Shown in pieces: positions 23,000 to 34,129 of a stretch of 64,000 bases of DNA; position 1 is the first letter of the stretch, and each line of letters starts with the position of its first letter. The notes under the pieces are model-generated. The model worked only from the letters and a program-made list of their open reading frames with translations, was not told the DNA's origin and searched no databases. Source of the stretch: Fasciola hepatica (taxonomy: Eukaryota > Platyhelminthes > Trematoda > Plagiorchiida > Fasciolidae); the NCBI GenBank assembly GCA_948099385.1, contig CANUEZ040000012.1, positions 10,953,501-11,017,500 of the forward strand. The letters are read 5' to 3'. The position numbers were made by a program, and so were the translations under genes.

Positions 23000-24077
23000 C
23001 GCAGAAGGGGTTTTTCTTTGAGAACCCTAACTAAAGCCTTCGACTCGACAATCTGTGGTGATTCTGTGAATAATTCAGCATCAGAATTTCAGTCCAAGAC
23101 AAAGTTCATTTAATCCGACACGTGATCGATAACACAAAGTTAGTTTTCACACAACCAACATTATGCGAACACAGTTCATTCCACTTCAGACTGTGAATAC
23201 ACACTATGCTCATCGACCGTGAAAGTCCACGCATTCGATCGAACTCCGTCGCCTTACAACATTCAAATAACTTATGACGACTACTCATGCGCTTGTGATT
23301 CGAACACTGTTTGCCTATGCGTTTCTTTATATCTGCATTGCCTGTATGAAGCCTTAATTTGCATGCTTATCGAACAAAACATTTCTGTGCTAGCTGATGT
23401 AATTTCTTATTCCATTTTGGGCAATTCGATCATCACAGTGTCTACTTAGCAGCTTTTATAAATTTAAACAGAACGATTAGGAGTGAGGTTGATATGCAGC
23501 TCGCAAAGACTTCTGTGGCATTCCGCGAAAGTCCTCACACGTGGAATAAGTAAGGTACGTCTCGTTGAGGGGCTGTTTCCGCTAAGTTTTTATGGTTGAG
23601 GATCTTTGTTTTTCCCGGCAGAAGATACTGATCAACCGTCAATCGATAACCGCCGAGATTTTGTGATGGCTTAAGCGCCTCTATGAACCAAAGAGCTATT
23701 TAGGATGGCTTCCTTAAGCAGGAAAAGCAATAACGCCTGAAAGGTCAACGGGTAGAGGCCAGACGAAGTCCAGTCTCCTGGTCCTCCAGGCTGGGAGTCG
23801 ATTTGAGCTGGCAACTCAATCGATAAAATCAGTGGGAGAATAATTGATCCAAGCAGATGGGCTTCCACTAAACCGCCCCGCTGCCTCGCGGATAGGTTCT
23901 TGTTAGAAATAAAGGCTTTGGATGAGAACCCTAACCGTTCTCCTGCTTTGTGGTTGGACAACCTAGCAGTACCCGTCCAACGTCACCAAAGAACTGCACC
24001 AATGCAAAGAATTCCATACTAAATCGGTCGTCGAGCAGGGTTATCAGGACCATGCAGCCCATTGCATCGGGCAGAGT
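23000..24077. other. Region between RTE copies c and d
   Basis: No recognisable gene. A 96-codon minus-strand frame at 23671-23961 has no domain. An open frame runs from 23950 into RTE copy d, but similarity to copy a begins only at 24078. Confidence 0.3.
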
Positions 24078-27000
24078 GGGTAGTGATAAGTGGGCTACTG
24101 CTCTGAGTTCCCTCTCGTTTATTCAACCTTTGTCTTCTGTCCCCAACCACGTCTCTTGGCCCCATCTATCCACCCATAATGATCCCAATGATAACACGCT
24201 CGATACTCACAACGGTTCATTACCAAATAGTGTCGGGAATAATCCTCTGTCTTACAACTCACATTTCCTAAAGCGCCGTCAGCCTCTGAACCTCGGCTCC
24301 CTCAACGTGCGTGCACTCATGCAGGCCGGTCAGCAGGGGTGCCTAGCCCTCTCAATAAATTCTCTGAAGATTGATGTCTGCTACCTCAGTGAGACGTGTA
24401 TCCAGGATTCGAGCAGTGTGAGTCAACTAACTGCTCCTGGTATTTCATCAAGGTATTTCCTATGCACTTCAGGAGACGAAGTAGCTCGAGCTGCGGGTCA
24501 ACGTGGTGTAGGAATAGTCTTGAGTGATTAGGCTGAGGCTGCTCTTGTAAACTGCATACCGGTTAATAGGCGTTTATGTGCAGTTAGACCCCAGGGGTCA
24601 GCTGGCGTTCGAGAGGATATCCGTGTTAAGCGCAACTTGTTTGTAACCTCGGCATACGCTCCGACGGACTGCAGCTCTGACATGCAGAAAGATGAACTCT
24701 ATGATGAACTCACCACCCTCGCTGGCAGTAGCAAAGCTTCTGACATTGTAGTGCCAGCTGGTGATTTCATTGCATAAGTTGGCAAAATTAGTGCATCAGA
24801 AGCTTATTTAGACGGGCGTTGTGCTTTATCCGCTGAGCAAACGCATAACACGGATAGGCTTCTCCAGTTTCGTGCAGACAATCAGTTATTACTATCCAGC
24901 ACAAATTTCCGAAAGAGCTCGCGTCGCACAGCGGCATGGCGCTCTAACTCTACAGGTACTCTGAGCCAGATTGATCATATCGCAGTAAGCTACCAGTGGC
25001 GAAGTTCTGTTCAGAACTGTAGATCTTACTGGCCCACGTAGAGTCCGACCGTGCATTAGTTTTGATGCGATTATATCTCTAGCTCTATGGCCATCGACGC
25101 AAACCGCAAACCCGATTAGCCGTACAATGCTTGTATGATCCAGAAGTACGCACCCGTTATAAACAAAAAATAGCACATTAACTAGGAACTACGACGAACA
25201 GTAATGTAGATGAGCATTGGGCACATTTCAAACAGGCGATGCACGTGGTAGTAGGTTCCGCCTGTGGTCCTAGATCCGACGTCCATCAAAGACACTGAGT
25301 CTTGCATGAGTTGTTGAGTATAATGAAGCAAAAGCCTCAGCTCACGAACTGTAAGGAGATGAATAAGATACGAAGAAATCTGCAAAAGCAAGTTACGAAA
25401 AGCCTCGAGAATGATCGCGAAAATTGGTGGGTCAAGGTAGCCGAATAAATGGAAATAGTGGCTGCTTGAGGTAACCGTCGAAGACTGTTCGAACTTATTG
25501 GCGACACCGGTGAACGGTGAATCCCGGTCAGTGAAACGATATGCGTTGGAAATGGAGAGCCTGTGCATGGCGAACAGCAAAGGCTTGGCCGTTGGACCGA
25601 ACACTTCAAGGAGCAGTTTAGCTGGCCGTGCGCTAGTGTAGTTACTTCTGTGTCAACAACTGCGATTCCTTGGGTGGTATCACTTAAACCCCCATCGATA
25701 GTGGAACTGGAATCATGTATTAGATTACCAAAGCGTGGGAAAGCGGCCGGTCCCGGCGAACTTCCCCCAGTTCTTTTCAAAATGGGTGGAAATGCTTTGA
25801 TAAAATCACTTACCACCTTGCTCCGTAACATCTGGAACGAGAAGCGCATTCCGTTAGTTAGGAGCGAGTCATTTATTGTTCTCAACTTCAGAAAGGAAAT
25901 ACACAATGACTGTAGTAACCATCATTGGATCAGCTTAATTCCGATAGTCATCAAGGTATTAGCCTCGATTCCGCTGCACCGTCTTACACCGGATCGCGAG
26001 AGAAACGCCCGCGAACAACAGGCCGGATTCCGCCCAGGTCGAGGATGCATCGACCAAATTTTTACACTTCGTCGGTTATTGGAGGTGCGTCACACAAACA
26101 CACACCGTCGACCGACAGTAATGGCTTTACTCGACTTCAAAGGCACCTTCGATTCAGTTGATCAAACAGCACTTTTCAATGCTCTTCACTGGAAAGGTGT
26201 CCCAGAAGTTCGAGAATCTACTGAAATCATTGCACCCTCATAAGGGTTTACGATGAACCATCCAGTCTATTCAAAAAGATCAGCGGTTTTCGACAGGGAT
26301 GTCCGATTTCTCCATTCTTGTTTAACTTCGTCATGGACGAAATAATGGAGAGTGCCTTAGGATATCTCCAGGATGTGGGCATCGAACTAGAAAATAGTGC
26401 AAAGCAGTGTGACGTAGATTACACCGACGACCTTGTCTGCTTGTTCGAATGCATGGAACATGCTCAGCGTGCACTAGATAGACTTGGGAGAGCTGCCGTT
26501 CCATCCAGCATGCGCTTTGCACCTTCAAAGAGTAAAATGATGCTGCAAGACTGGACGTCAACGGTCTCGAGCTTGATGCTCGATGGGGAGGTGTTGGCAG
26601 TTGTCGACCACTTCACCTACCTCGGCAGCAACGTGACGACGGATGCAGCACAGTAGTTGAGGTAAGCACGCGGATATCCAAGGCTCGAGCGGTGTACGCT
26701 GGACTGAAGCACTTGTGACGCCGACCTGATATTTCACTGAAGTTGAAAGGTCGTGTATAGTGTGCAGAGGTGCGATCAGTTTTGTTGTGTGGCTGCGAGA
26801 CTTGGAGTCTGCGTGCTGAAGATATTCGTCGTCTTCAGGTTTTCGACCACCGATGTTTACGTAGTATCGCTAATATTGGGTGAAATAGCCGAGTGAGCAA
26901 TGCTGAGGTCAGAAAGCGAATATTGGACACTAATTCAGAGAACGTTCTGTCACAACGTATCCATCTTAGTAGACTGGTTATGGCACGTGTTACGTATGCC

Positions 27001-27461
27001 AAACACACGTCTACCATGCCGTGCTCTATTCTCCGTTCCTTCTAAAGAGTGGAAAAAACCACGTGGAGGTCAACAGATAACGTGGTAGCGAGGAATGAGA
27101 AAATGTACAAGAACTCAGGAAAAGTAGGTGCTTCATGTCTTCGTGGTTGGGGTCCAAAAGACCTCTCAACCAGTTGGCTGGAGACACTGAAGGATATGGC
27201 AACGAACCGTGAGCAATGACGATCGTGTTGTCACTTTCTGTCGAGTCAGAATGACTGACAAATGTGTGTTTTTACAGTTAGACTGTGTATTCCGTGTGTT
27301 GGCTATTAGGGCGTTGTTTCCTTTTCCCTCCCGTTTATGTCCACTCCGTGTCCATCTTGTATATTCATACTTTCCAATTCAAGGTGCAACATGTTAAAAA
27401 AGGTAGTGGTCAGTGAGGTTTGCCCTGTTGTTTAACGCTGTACGATGATGATGATGACTGT
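24078..27461 (+). mobile_element. RTE-like LINE copy d, near full length
   Basis: About 3.4 kb, a usual RTE length, ending in a GATGATGATGATGA tail (27446-27460). Order: endonuclease from 24290 (LGSLNVRALMQAGQQG, CYLSETCIQD, RGVGIVLSD; stop at 24529), SQIDHIAVSYQWRS near 24965, linker, then RT at 25563-26243: AAGPGELPPVLFKMGG (degenerate GPDGIPP), REQQAGFRPGRGCIDQIFTL, MALLDFKGTFDSVD (motif A, D present). After a frameshift near 26240: RQGCPISPFLFNFVMDEIM, then YTDD (normally FADD) and HFTYLGSNVTTDA. C-terminal blocks (CGCETWSLRAEDIRRLQVFD; GWGPKDLSTSWLETLKDMAT) reach 27220. Multiple stops make it non-autonomous. Confidence 0.85.
24919..25607. repeat. Right arm of the 689-bp inverted repeat
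   Basis: Part of RTE copy d; partner of 21891-22579. Confidence 0.85.
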
Positions 27462-27849
27462 CGGCCTAAAAGTAACTGAAGAAAGTGCGGAAAAGTTTGT
27501 TCCATTTCTGAATCAATATCGAACGCAAAAAGCAAATTATCTTTGACATCGTTGCGCGCCAAACTACCCGGGGGTGTGTCCTGTTTGCCCAGGATTTCCC
27601 CGCAAATATTAATCTCAGAAAGTTTATTTTGTTTTAGTCAAACCGGAATAACTCAGCTTTACCACCAAGATAAAGCAGTCTGACGGTGCCCTCGTTTCTT
27701 TTCTGTTTGGTTTCTCTTACCCCTGGTGTATCGGTACTAATGTGACAAACAAACAAATTTGTTTATCTGAACGATTACCGAATCTGGCGGCTCGACTTAC
27801 TCCGCTTGTGCACACTACTTACGCCCTTGCGTTTCTCCCCCTCCGGCGT
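27462..27849. other. Unassigned spacer after RTE copy d
   Basis: No coding or repeat feature that I can support. Confidence 0.25.
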
Positions 27850-27990
27850 TATTGTTTTGCCGACCAAGGACTGGGGGTTATAGACCCAGTAGAACCTCGT
27901 TTGGTTCTCTACTCCAGGTCTCAGGGTCCGGTTGCCGGTTATCCCTAATAGTGCAGTGGGCCTTTGTAACTATGGCGCATACCCATTCCA
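27850..27990 (-). repeat. SINE-like dispersed repeat, copy 4
   Basis: The minus strand reads tgcaatgga-like start as in copy 3, then ggcccactgcactattaggg, aaccggcaaccggaccctga, gacctggagtagagaaccaa. Highest similarity is to copy 3 (20420-20600). Confidence 0.52.
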
Positions 27991-28259
27991 CTGTATCCAT
28001 AATAAATACATACACGGAAGCAGATCTTGACTGAACTCAGATTCATAAAACCAGCCCCCTCCCTCCCTAAAACAGCGAGCATCTCATCAATGAGGGAGGA
28101 CCACGGCCTAAGTTACGTACCCATCTGAGGAAAAAACAGGGATTTAAGAGTCATAGTAGGGGTGGACTGTAGGCCGAGTTATCAGTGTCACCAAGCAGCG
28201 CAAAAAGCCACACGTACACTGTACTAACCGAAAAGGGCAGTGAGCTCTAGAAAACCGAG

Positions 28260-28725
28260 TATTCTTCCCGTTATACAAGGACTTTGTTGGACCCCATTTA
28301 GAGCATTATATCCAAGGCTGGAGACCAAGCACGGTGATTGACACCAAAACTCTCGAGCAGCTACAACACCGTCTTACTATGTGTACTTGGGTTGGCTACT
28401 GCACATGACTGGAACATAAACAAAGACCAGATGAACTGGATCTATTCTCACTAGGGGAGATCTGACAGAAATTTATAAAATAATTAAAGGCATTACAGTG
28501 GCAGTGAGGATTAAAAAGCCACCCTGGCTTATCGAGGGCACGCGTAGAAACTAATAAGACAGGGAAGAACGGGGATTAAAGGCCATTCGTTCGCAGTGAC
28601 AGTGAAGAATGACTTGCACAAACTACCGAATGTGGCAGCTGAAACCCCGTCACCTGCAGCATTCAGTCGAAGTCTCCCAGGTAGCATACGGGGAAACTGG
28701 GCTACACTCTGAGCGCCTCCAAGTA
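28260..28725 (+). pseudogene. CR1-like LINE, C-terminal remnant
   Basis: One frame reads FPLYKDFVGPHLEHYIQGWR, then TLEQLQHRLTMCTW and ELDLFSLGEI, matching the order L-Y-K-x-x-V-R-P-H-L-E-Y-x-x-Q-A-W and L-x-L-x-S-L in CR1-like reverse transcriptase tails (compare LINE-A near 30490-30360). A last block near 28615-28690 reads LHKLPNVAAETPSPAAFSRS, matching W-N-x-L-P-x-x-V-V-x-A-x-S-V-x-x-F. Several stops. Confidence 0.6.
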
Positions 28726-28799
28726 AAAACTCAGTTCCATCTTTGAAAATTGCATTGATTCTACCTCATGGATGTGTGAAAAACTCGTTATACCTAAAC

Positions 28800-28985
28800 C
28801 CGCTATCACCGGTTAACTTGGTGGTAGATAGTAACTCACGGTCGTCCGGATTGTTACCACACCCGAATTATTCGGACTGGATGTGGTTCTCCACTCGGAA
28901 TCATAAAATCTTATTTCCGGCTGTTAGGATCCCAACAGTGCAGCGAGCATGCACTCGTGCATGCATGTGGCGAAAAAACCAAAAC
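28800..28985 (-). repeat. SINE-like dispersed repeat, copy 5
   Basis: On the minus strand: catgcacgagtgcatgc, gctgcactgttgggatccta, agccggaaataag, gggtgtggtaacaatccgga, actatctaccacc. These match the block order of copies 1 and 3. Confidence 0.42.
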
Positions 28986-28989
28986 AACG

Positions 28990-29830
28990 TTCTAAATTTG
29001 AAGTGAATCCCCTGAATGTTTTTCCCTATCTGTGTAGTCGAGAGATCCCTAAAACTATATTCGGGATACGGTCAGCGATGAGCCCGAAAAACGCATTTGC
29101 TCAATACCCTAGGCGCATAATGAATCCAAATCACATTGTTCTTTAGTGATCATCTACCATTCTTTTCATTATATAACGGCCCACCGCCGCTAGTACATTT
29201 GGGTTTTTGTGAACGCCAGAGGTCAATACACAGAAACCATGTCGTAACGGCAAAAGTTACCACGTATATTTCATGACAAAGAGCGATCCAATTTAAATTA
29301 AGCATGCGTTTATGCAACCAGATTACTGCACAAGCGCACCCTACGGGCTTGTTGATGACCATGAACTGAGTGTATCTTTCTTATTTTTGCTGAGGGGCAT
29401 TCAGTGGTGCACTCAGAGGTACATTCAGGGGACTCGAGGGGGGCGCGAAGAAACTCGGGCTTTTGGGCTCGACGGAGAATGGGCGGTTGAGAACCGACAT
29501 AGAAAATTCCCGTACGGCCTCGTAGGATGTCTACGCTAATTTCTATTTTCATTCTGGCCACACGGTTGTTATCGGGAAATGGCAAGCGGTACGAAACAGG
29601 GGATTGACCTGAGTTCTTTTTATTTATTTCTAGTCAACAGAAAAAAATTGAATTTCACAACGCTGACGCACTAGTGGATCAAAGAAGCTCATCAATGCAC
29701 GATACTAGATGATCAGGAATATCTCCGGCAAACCCAGACGCCAGACCGAATTGAGGACGACAGTAGAAGGCCGCAACTGGCGTAGCGCACATCTTGAAGG
29801 CGCCGAGCCCAATTGTCTTGAAGTCTTGAA
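28990..29830. other. Unassigned spacer left of LINE-A
   Basis: No supported gene. Segment 29390-29450 carries three short cattcag/cactcag repeats that weakly recall the subterminal motif of the DNA transposon at 31282, but without its order. Confidence 0.25.
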
Positions 29831-29832
29831 GT

Positions 29833-29856
29833 CAGTTCAGTTCAGTTCAGTTCAGT
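29833..29856. repeat. Pentanucleotide microsatellite at the LINE-A 3' end
   Basis: About five cagtt units; in minus-strand sense (aactg)n, typical of a CR1-like element ending in a short tandem tail. Confidence 0.7.
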
Positions 29857-31279
29857 TTGCACAGGACTTGGTGTGGCTAGAGCCAATCGTGTGTCCAGAT
29901 AGTTGTGCTGTCGGCACGTTTCCGTAGCCCCCAACACTGCGTGATCTTTTTCTGAAAGGCAGAAATTTTGTGCAGTATCAGCCCTGGCAGAGTAAGGTGG
30001 AAACAATAAGTAAATTGCATCTGACCCTAAAAGCTGCTTAACATAACTCGGGGTATACTGCCACCCAACATAGGTCTACTGCTTTCTTAAAGGCCTTCAC
30101 GGCTGTGGTATTTATGACCTCTTCCGGGAGCATATTCCAATAGGGTACCACTCTATTTGAGAAGTACTTCGCCCAAATTTGGAGCCTCGAATGCTTCCTT
30201 TGTAATCTAAGGCTATGCCCCCTTGTACCTCTCTCGGGGATCAGAGAGAAAAGGTCCTCTCGTCTTATTCCTGACAGTCCTTTCATTACCTTGAAGGTTT
30301 CTATCAAATCCCCGCGAATGCTCCGTCTTTCCATCGAGGATAGGTCTAGGGCACGGAGACGCTCTGTGTAGTTAAACCTCCTTTGCCCAGCCACCATTCT
30401 AGTGGCTAGCCCTTGCACTTTCTCCAGACAGTCGATATCTTTCTGGTAGTACGGTGCCCAGGCCTGCACGCAGTACTCCATATGCGGCCTAACTATGGCC
30501 TGATATATCGGAACGAAAATCTCCGGATCTCTACGCGACATAATGGATCTAACTCGAAAGAGTTCTCTCCTGGCCGTATTGGCTGCTGAGGTGCACTGCT
30601 TTGACGGCTTAAAGCTGTTGTCCATTATAACTCCTGAGTCTTTGGCCTGCGAGACCACTTGCAACGAACCCACACCATTCCCACTAGCCCCTGTATTTGT
30701 GGCCAGGCATTGACACTTGGTGAGGTTTAGTGGAAGGTCCCATTTGCGTGCCCAGTTTTGTACTGCTAACACGTCAAGTTCTATATCTACTCCAGCTATC
30801 TTGACGTCATCGGCAAACATAAAGGTGGGGTTTGTAAGCCCACGTGCTAGGTCGTTGATGAAGATGAGGAAGAGCAGAGGGCCGAGCACCGAGCCCTGTG
30901 GCACCCCACTTGTTACACCTTCCGGTTTTGAAACAAGACTACCCACCTTAACACTAAAAGTTCGCCCTGCTAAGAAACTACTTATCCATTGTCTTGCCTT
31001 TCCAACAATTCCCATGGACTGCAGTTTGACGTCCAGAAATCTGTGGTTCAAAGAATCAAACGCCTTGCTGAAGTCCAAGTAACAGACCGCAATCGGTTGC
31101 CCTTCGTTCAGAAGCTTGGTTACCTCATCGAGGAACAGCAGGAGATTCGTCAGACAGGATCGCCCTGCCACAAAACCATGCTGAGCTTTTGATATGAGGT
31201 TGTGTTGAACCAAATGCCTAGAGATCTGTTTCCTGACTATTCGCTCCAGGCACTTACACAGTACTGGAGTTAAACTAAC

Positions 31280-31281
31280 CG
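31280..31281. repeat. Target-site duplication (CG), left
   Basis: Two bases duplicated by the insertion at 31282; partner at 34360-34361. Confidence 0.75.
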
Positions 31282-31295
31282 CCCAGGCAGCACAA

Positions 31296-31344
31296 GGGGA
31301 CACTCGACCATCACCTGAGTGTCCCCTAGGGGACGGTCGCAGGA
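31296..31344. repeat. Left subterminal inverted motif
   Basis: ggggacactc ... gagtgtcccc: a 10-bp perfect inverted repeat with an 11-nt loop containing the accatcacct motif, followed by a partial third copy (ggggacggtcg). It is the left counterpart of the array at 34130-34350. Confidence 0.75.
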
Positions 31345-31776
31345 AAGCAGTGCAATGCCCCCAAAAACAACTTTAAACTATGTAAAAACCGGAGAATCCG
31401 TCACAAATGCAAAAGATTTCGAACGAGAGTCTCTGTTAAGCCACATTTACGAACATTTAGTAGCTTGGTCCCCATTGGATTCAGATACAGAAATCTCTAG
31501 AATCGTGAACGTATGAGAATTCTGAACCTAATATTATATGTTAAAAAACCGTAATAAGAAAAAATTTTGGCATTTACTGTCCATTTCATAGCGTATTATA
31601 AATTTAAATGTCCTGTTTGTTTTAATGCATTCCCATCATGGCGGCCATTTTTTGGCGGTGGCTGTTCTTTGTCGCCTCTGAGACTTCACTGCTAGACATT
31701 GCGCTGCGTGTGGTCGGTTTCTAACGTTCTTCGGACGGTAAATCCCATTTATTTTTACTTGTCTCTTCGTCCTTAG

Positions 31777-33201
31777 ATGAATAAGATGCACCCAAAATTG
31801 CATGGCTGTTCCAGAACTACAATATGGAGGCGCAAAAAGCTGATCTCAGTTCGTAGGGTTGTTGGGGGCGATTTCAACTCGTCCCTCATATGCGATGATG
31901 GTGTAAAAAGTTAGCTGATATGAAGTTCGTTACAAATTAGCAGGCATATGTTCCGTTACAACGAACAACGAGTCCGATGATTTGATTGATGACATCGACA
32001 GTCCTGAAGAATCGAAGGCCTCATCGGCAGCAGTTGAGGAGCACCAAGTCACAGCTGCTACAACCTCTACCGCTGTTAGGTAATGCACGCTGGATTTCTA
32101 AATGTGGGTAATTGTGAGAACACGATGAGGGATAACACGTACATACCAGAGGTGTGGGAGTCAACGTTTTTGGCTGCGACTACCTCCACGAAAGGTAAGC
32201 TTTATGGTGATCAGCAGTGTGTGCAACAGAATCATTATTTATAGATGAAGAAGTGAAATTTACAACACCGGCCAAAATGATAACTGCCCTCACAGAAGGT
32301 AACTGAATTAATAAACCTAATTTTTTCAGCTGTTCCTTCGGCCAAGGATGTTGTGAGGCAAGCTGCTATACAAATGAAATCATCAATGGCCGACTTGCGG
32401 ATTTTATTACGAGCTCTGAGATAGTTGAAGCTCGACTTGCCATTGGATCCGAGGTCGTTGTTGGGGACGCCTAGGAGATTGGAAAAGAAAAATGTTGGCG
32501 ACGGCAGATACGTATATTTTGGGCTAAGTGAAACCTTGCAACGATCCCTTGAGTGTAGACCTCTCACACCCGGCAGCTGCGTTTATATCCAGTTGCACAT
32601 CGATGGTATGAGCTTGTTTCGTGGCTCATCGCACCAGTTGTGGCCTATATTGTGTCTCCTCTTGGACCCTACTTCGCGAGTTTTTATCGTTGGTCTATAT
32701 TGTGGAATGCCCAAACCTACCGACGTGCATCGATATTTGGAAGACTTGATACAGGAATTGGCGTAATTATTATCCGATGGCATCATTATTCGTGGAAGTG
32801 GTGTTCATTGCAGAATTGTATTGCGGAGTGTTGTGGCAGATAATCCAGCCAAGGCAATGCTTAAGCAGGTTAAGCATCATTCTGGGTTATACAGCTGCCA
32901 CAGATGCACACAACGCGGCTATTGCGTCCATCGCCGTCTCATTTTCCCTTCAACCACTGGAAGATTACGCAATGTCATTGACTTTCGAAATCGTCGCCAA
33001 CGTAGTCATCATACTGGAAGTTCCCCGTTCGAAGTACTACCGGTGGATATGATAGACCTGTTTCCAAACGACTACATGCACAGTGTAGTGAATGATCTAA
33101 CCAATCGGGTTGTGGAACTGCAAAAAACAATGGAGGACGTCAAGTCCAAACTGTGCAGGTTTGAACATGTTTCCGGTGCATCCGTACAGATCATGCATTG
33201 A
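31777..33201 (+). pseudogene. Transposase (N-terminal part), spliced, two internal stops
   Basis: Inferred exons: 31777-31900, 31941-32079, about 32130-32194, 32245-32298 and 32330 onward; introns of 40, about 50, 50 and 31 bp have GT-AG ends. Phases fit at 31900/31941, 32194/32245 and 32298/32330; the 32079 junction is uncertain. Exon 5 carries family blocks: LKLDLPLDPRSLLGTP, QLHIDGMSLFRGSSHQLWPI, VGLYCGMPKPTDVHRYLEDL, ADNPAKAMLK, HSGLYSCHRCTQRGYC and LPVDMIDLFPNDYMHSV. This order is that of the transposase-like proteins of animal CACTA/EnSpm-type elements (known-family inference). The usual several-hundred-residue remainder after D-Y-M-H is missing. In-frame TAG (32422) and TAA (32764) interrupt it. 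An acceptor just before the ATG (ccttag, 31776) and a GTAAAT at 31738 suggest a 5' UTR intron. Confidence 0.75.
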
Positions 33202-33823
33202 TCTATTCCTGTGCGAAACGCATGGGAGTTCAAGAGGTTGAATGGAAAATTGGAAGATGAAACTTTCTACGAACAAATGGTAACTTATATTGTTCATGAT
33301 TTTCTGACTAGCAGTTGCATTTCCTTGTTGCAACGGGAACGCGAACAGTTGGGGATTGTGCACGTCAGATAATGCGTACACTGATCGCCGATTGCTTTTT
33401 GCATAAATTAAACTGGCGCGGTGTCCACGGTCGTCAATCATTTGCCAATACAAAAGTCTGTAGAATAACTGTCTGTGAGTATGCCGTTCCGTGTTATCCT
33501 ATCCTTTACTCGTAGATGCAGTAACGAGACACAATTTTCCCGGAGTTACAACACTTTTCATACACGAAAAGATCCAACGTTGGATTCAAAGGTGCAGACC
33601 GACTGAGGTTACTAGCACCGAATCGCCATTTCAGGACGTGGCCGTCCAAACCGACAGTGTTGAGGTCAGTTTTGGCTGGGTCATCGTTTATATATAATGT
33701 ATTGCTGAACCCTCTCATAAGCCGATTTCCAACGTTGACAATTATAACGACATTTATTACTGCACCGATTCAACAAGTATCTCTTTTTCTTTGTTCCAGG
33801 TACTGGAAAGTTCATCAAAATGA
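33090..33823 (+). pseudogene. Coiled coil plus DUF4806 domain, fused in frame to the transposase
   Basis: Directly after D-Y-M-H-S-V the frame continues as a heptad-like helix (VNDLTNRVVELQKTMEDVKS) and then, past a TGA at 33199, the start of DUF4806: IPVRNAWEFKRLNGKLEDE. Micro-introns at 33280-33311, 33475-33515 and 33665-33799 have GT-AG ends and matching phases. The spliced frame gives VGDCARQIMRTLIADCFLH, LNWRGVHGRQSFANTKVC, AVTRHNFPGVTT and IQRWIQRCR, the order seen in DUF4806 proteins (W-x-G-x-x-G-x-x-x-F, then A-V-x-x-x-F-P, then W-L/I). The stop is at 33821-33823. The function of DUF4806 is not established. The fusion likely arose by an internal deletion joining two genes of the element. 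Confidence 0.7.
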
Positions 33824-34129
33824 ACCATGGATGGATGATGATTGTTCGCTGGCAAGCCTAGTGTACACAGATTATCAAACAGCGAAATATATAATTATCA
33901 CCTTTGAAACCTGTATTTTATTTGAACTCCCGGGGATTGATTCCGCTAAATGTGGTATGCGGAATTATGGTTAAGCTTACTGTAAGATGGTCGTGCTTAT
34001 GCGCTTGCGCTGACCTTCGGCTGTTCCGTAGATTACCAGTATATTATTTAGTATGTACGTATTTCGGTGTTGTAGTTAGTGTTACAAATTTAATGGTGTC
34101 AGGGGAGTCCGTTTCGATAAGCTTCCGAG

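Larger units (their letters stand above)
29833..31281 (-). mobile_element. LINE-A (CR1-like), 3' part with intact RT core
   Basis: A stop-free frame (31303-30038, first eight codons derived from the inserted transposon) covers the reverse transcriptase palm and thumb: LTPVLCKCLERIV, QHGFVAGRSCLTN, motif A VCYLDFSKAFDSL, RTFSVKVG, motif B SGVPQGSVLGPLLFLIFIND and motif C MFADD with both aspartates. The C-terminal region has RPHMEYCVQAWAPYYQKD, LEKVQGLATRMV and VVPYWNMLPEEVINT. The 3' end is marked by a pentanucleotide tract (cagtt)n at 29833-29856. The catalytic core is intact, so this is a comparatively young copy; it was disabled by the DNA transposon insertion at 31282. Confidence 0.88.

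Noticed and set aside
29390..29450. cattcag/cactcag repeats as a second copy of the DNA transposon end
   Set aside because: Only three short imprecise matches, without the terminal CCCA-GCAGCAC sequence or the 20-22 bp unit.
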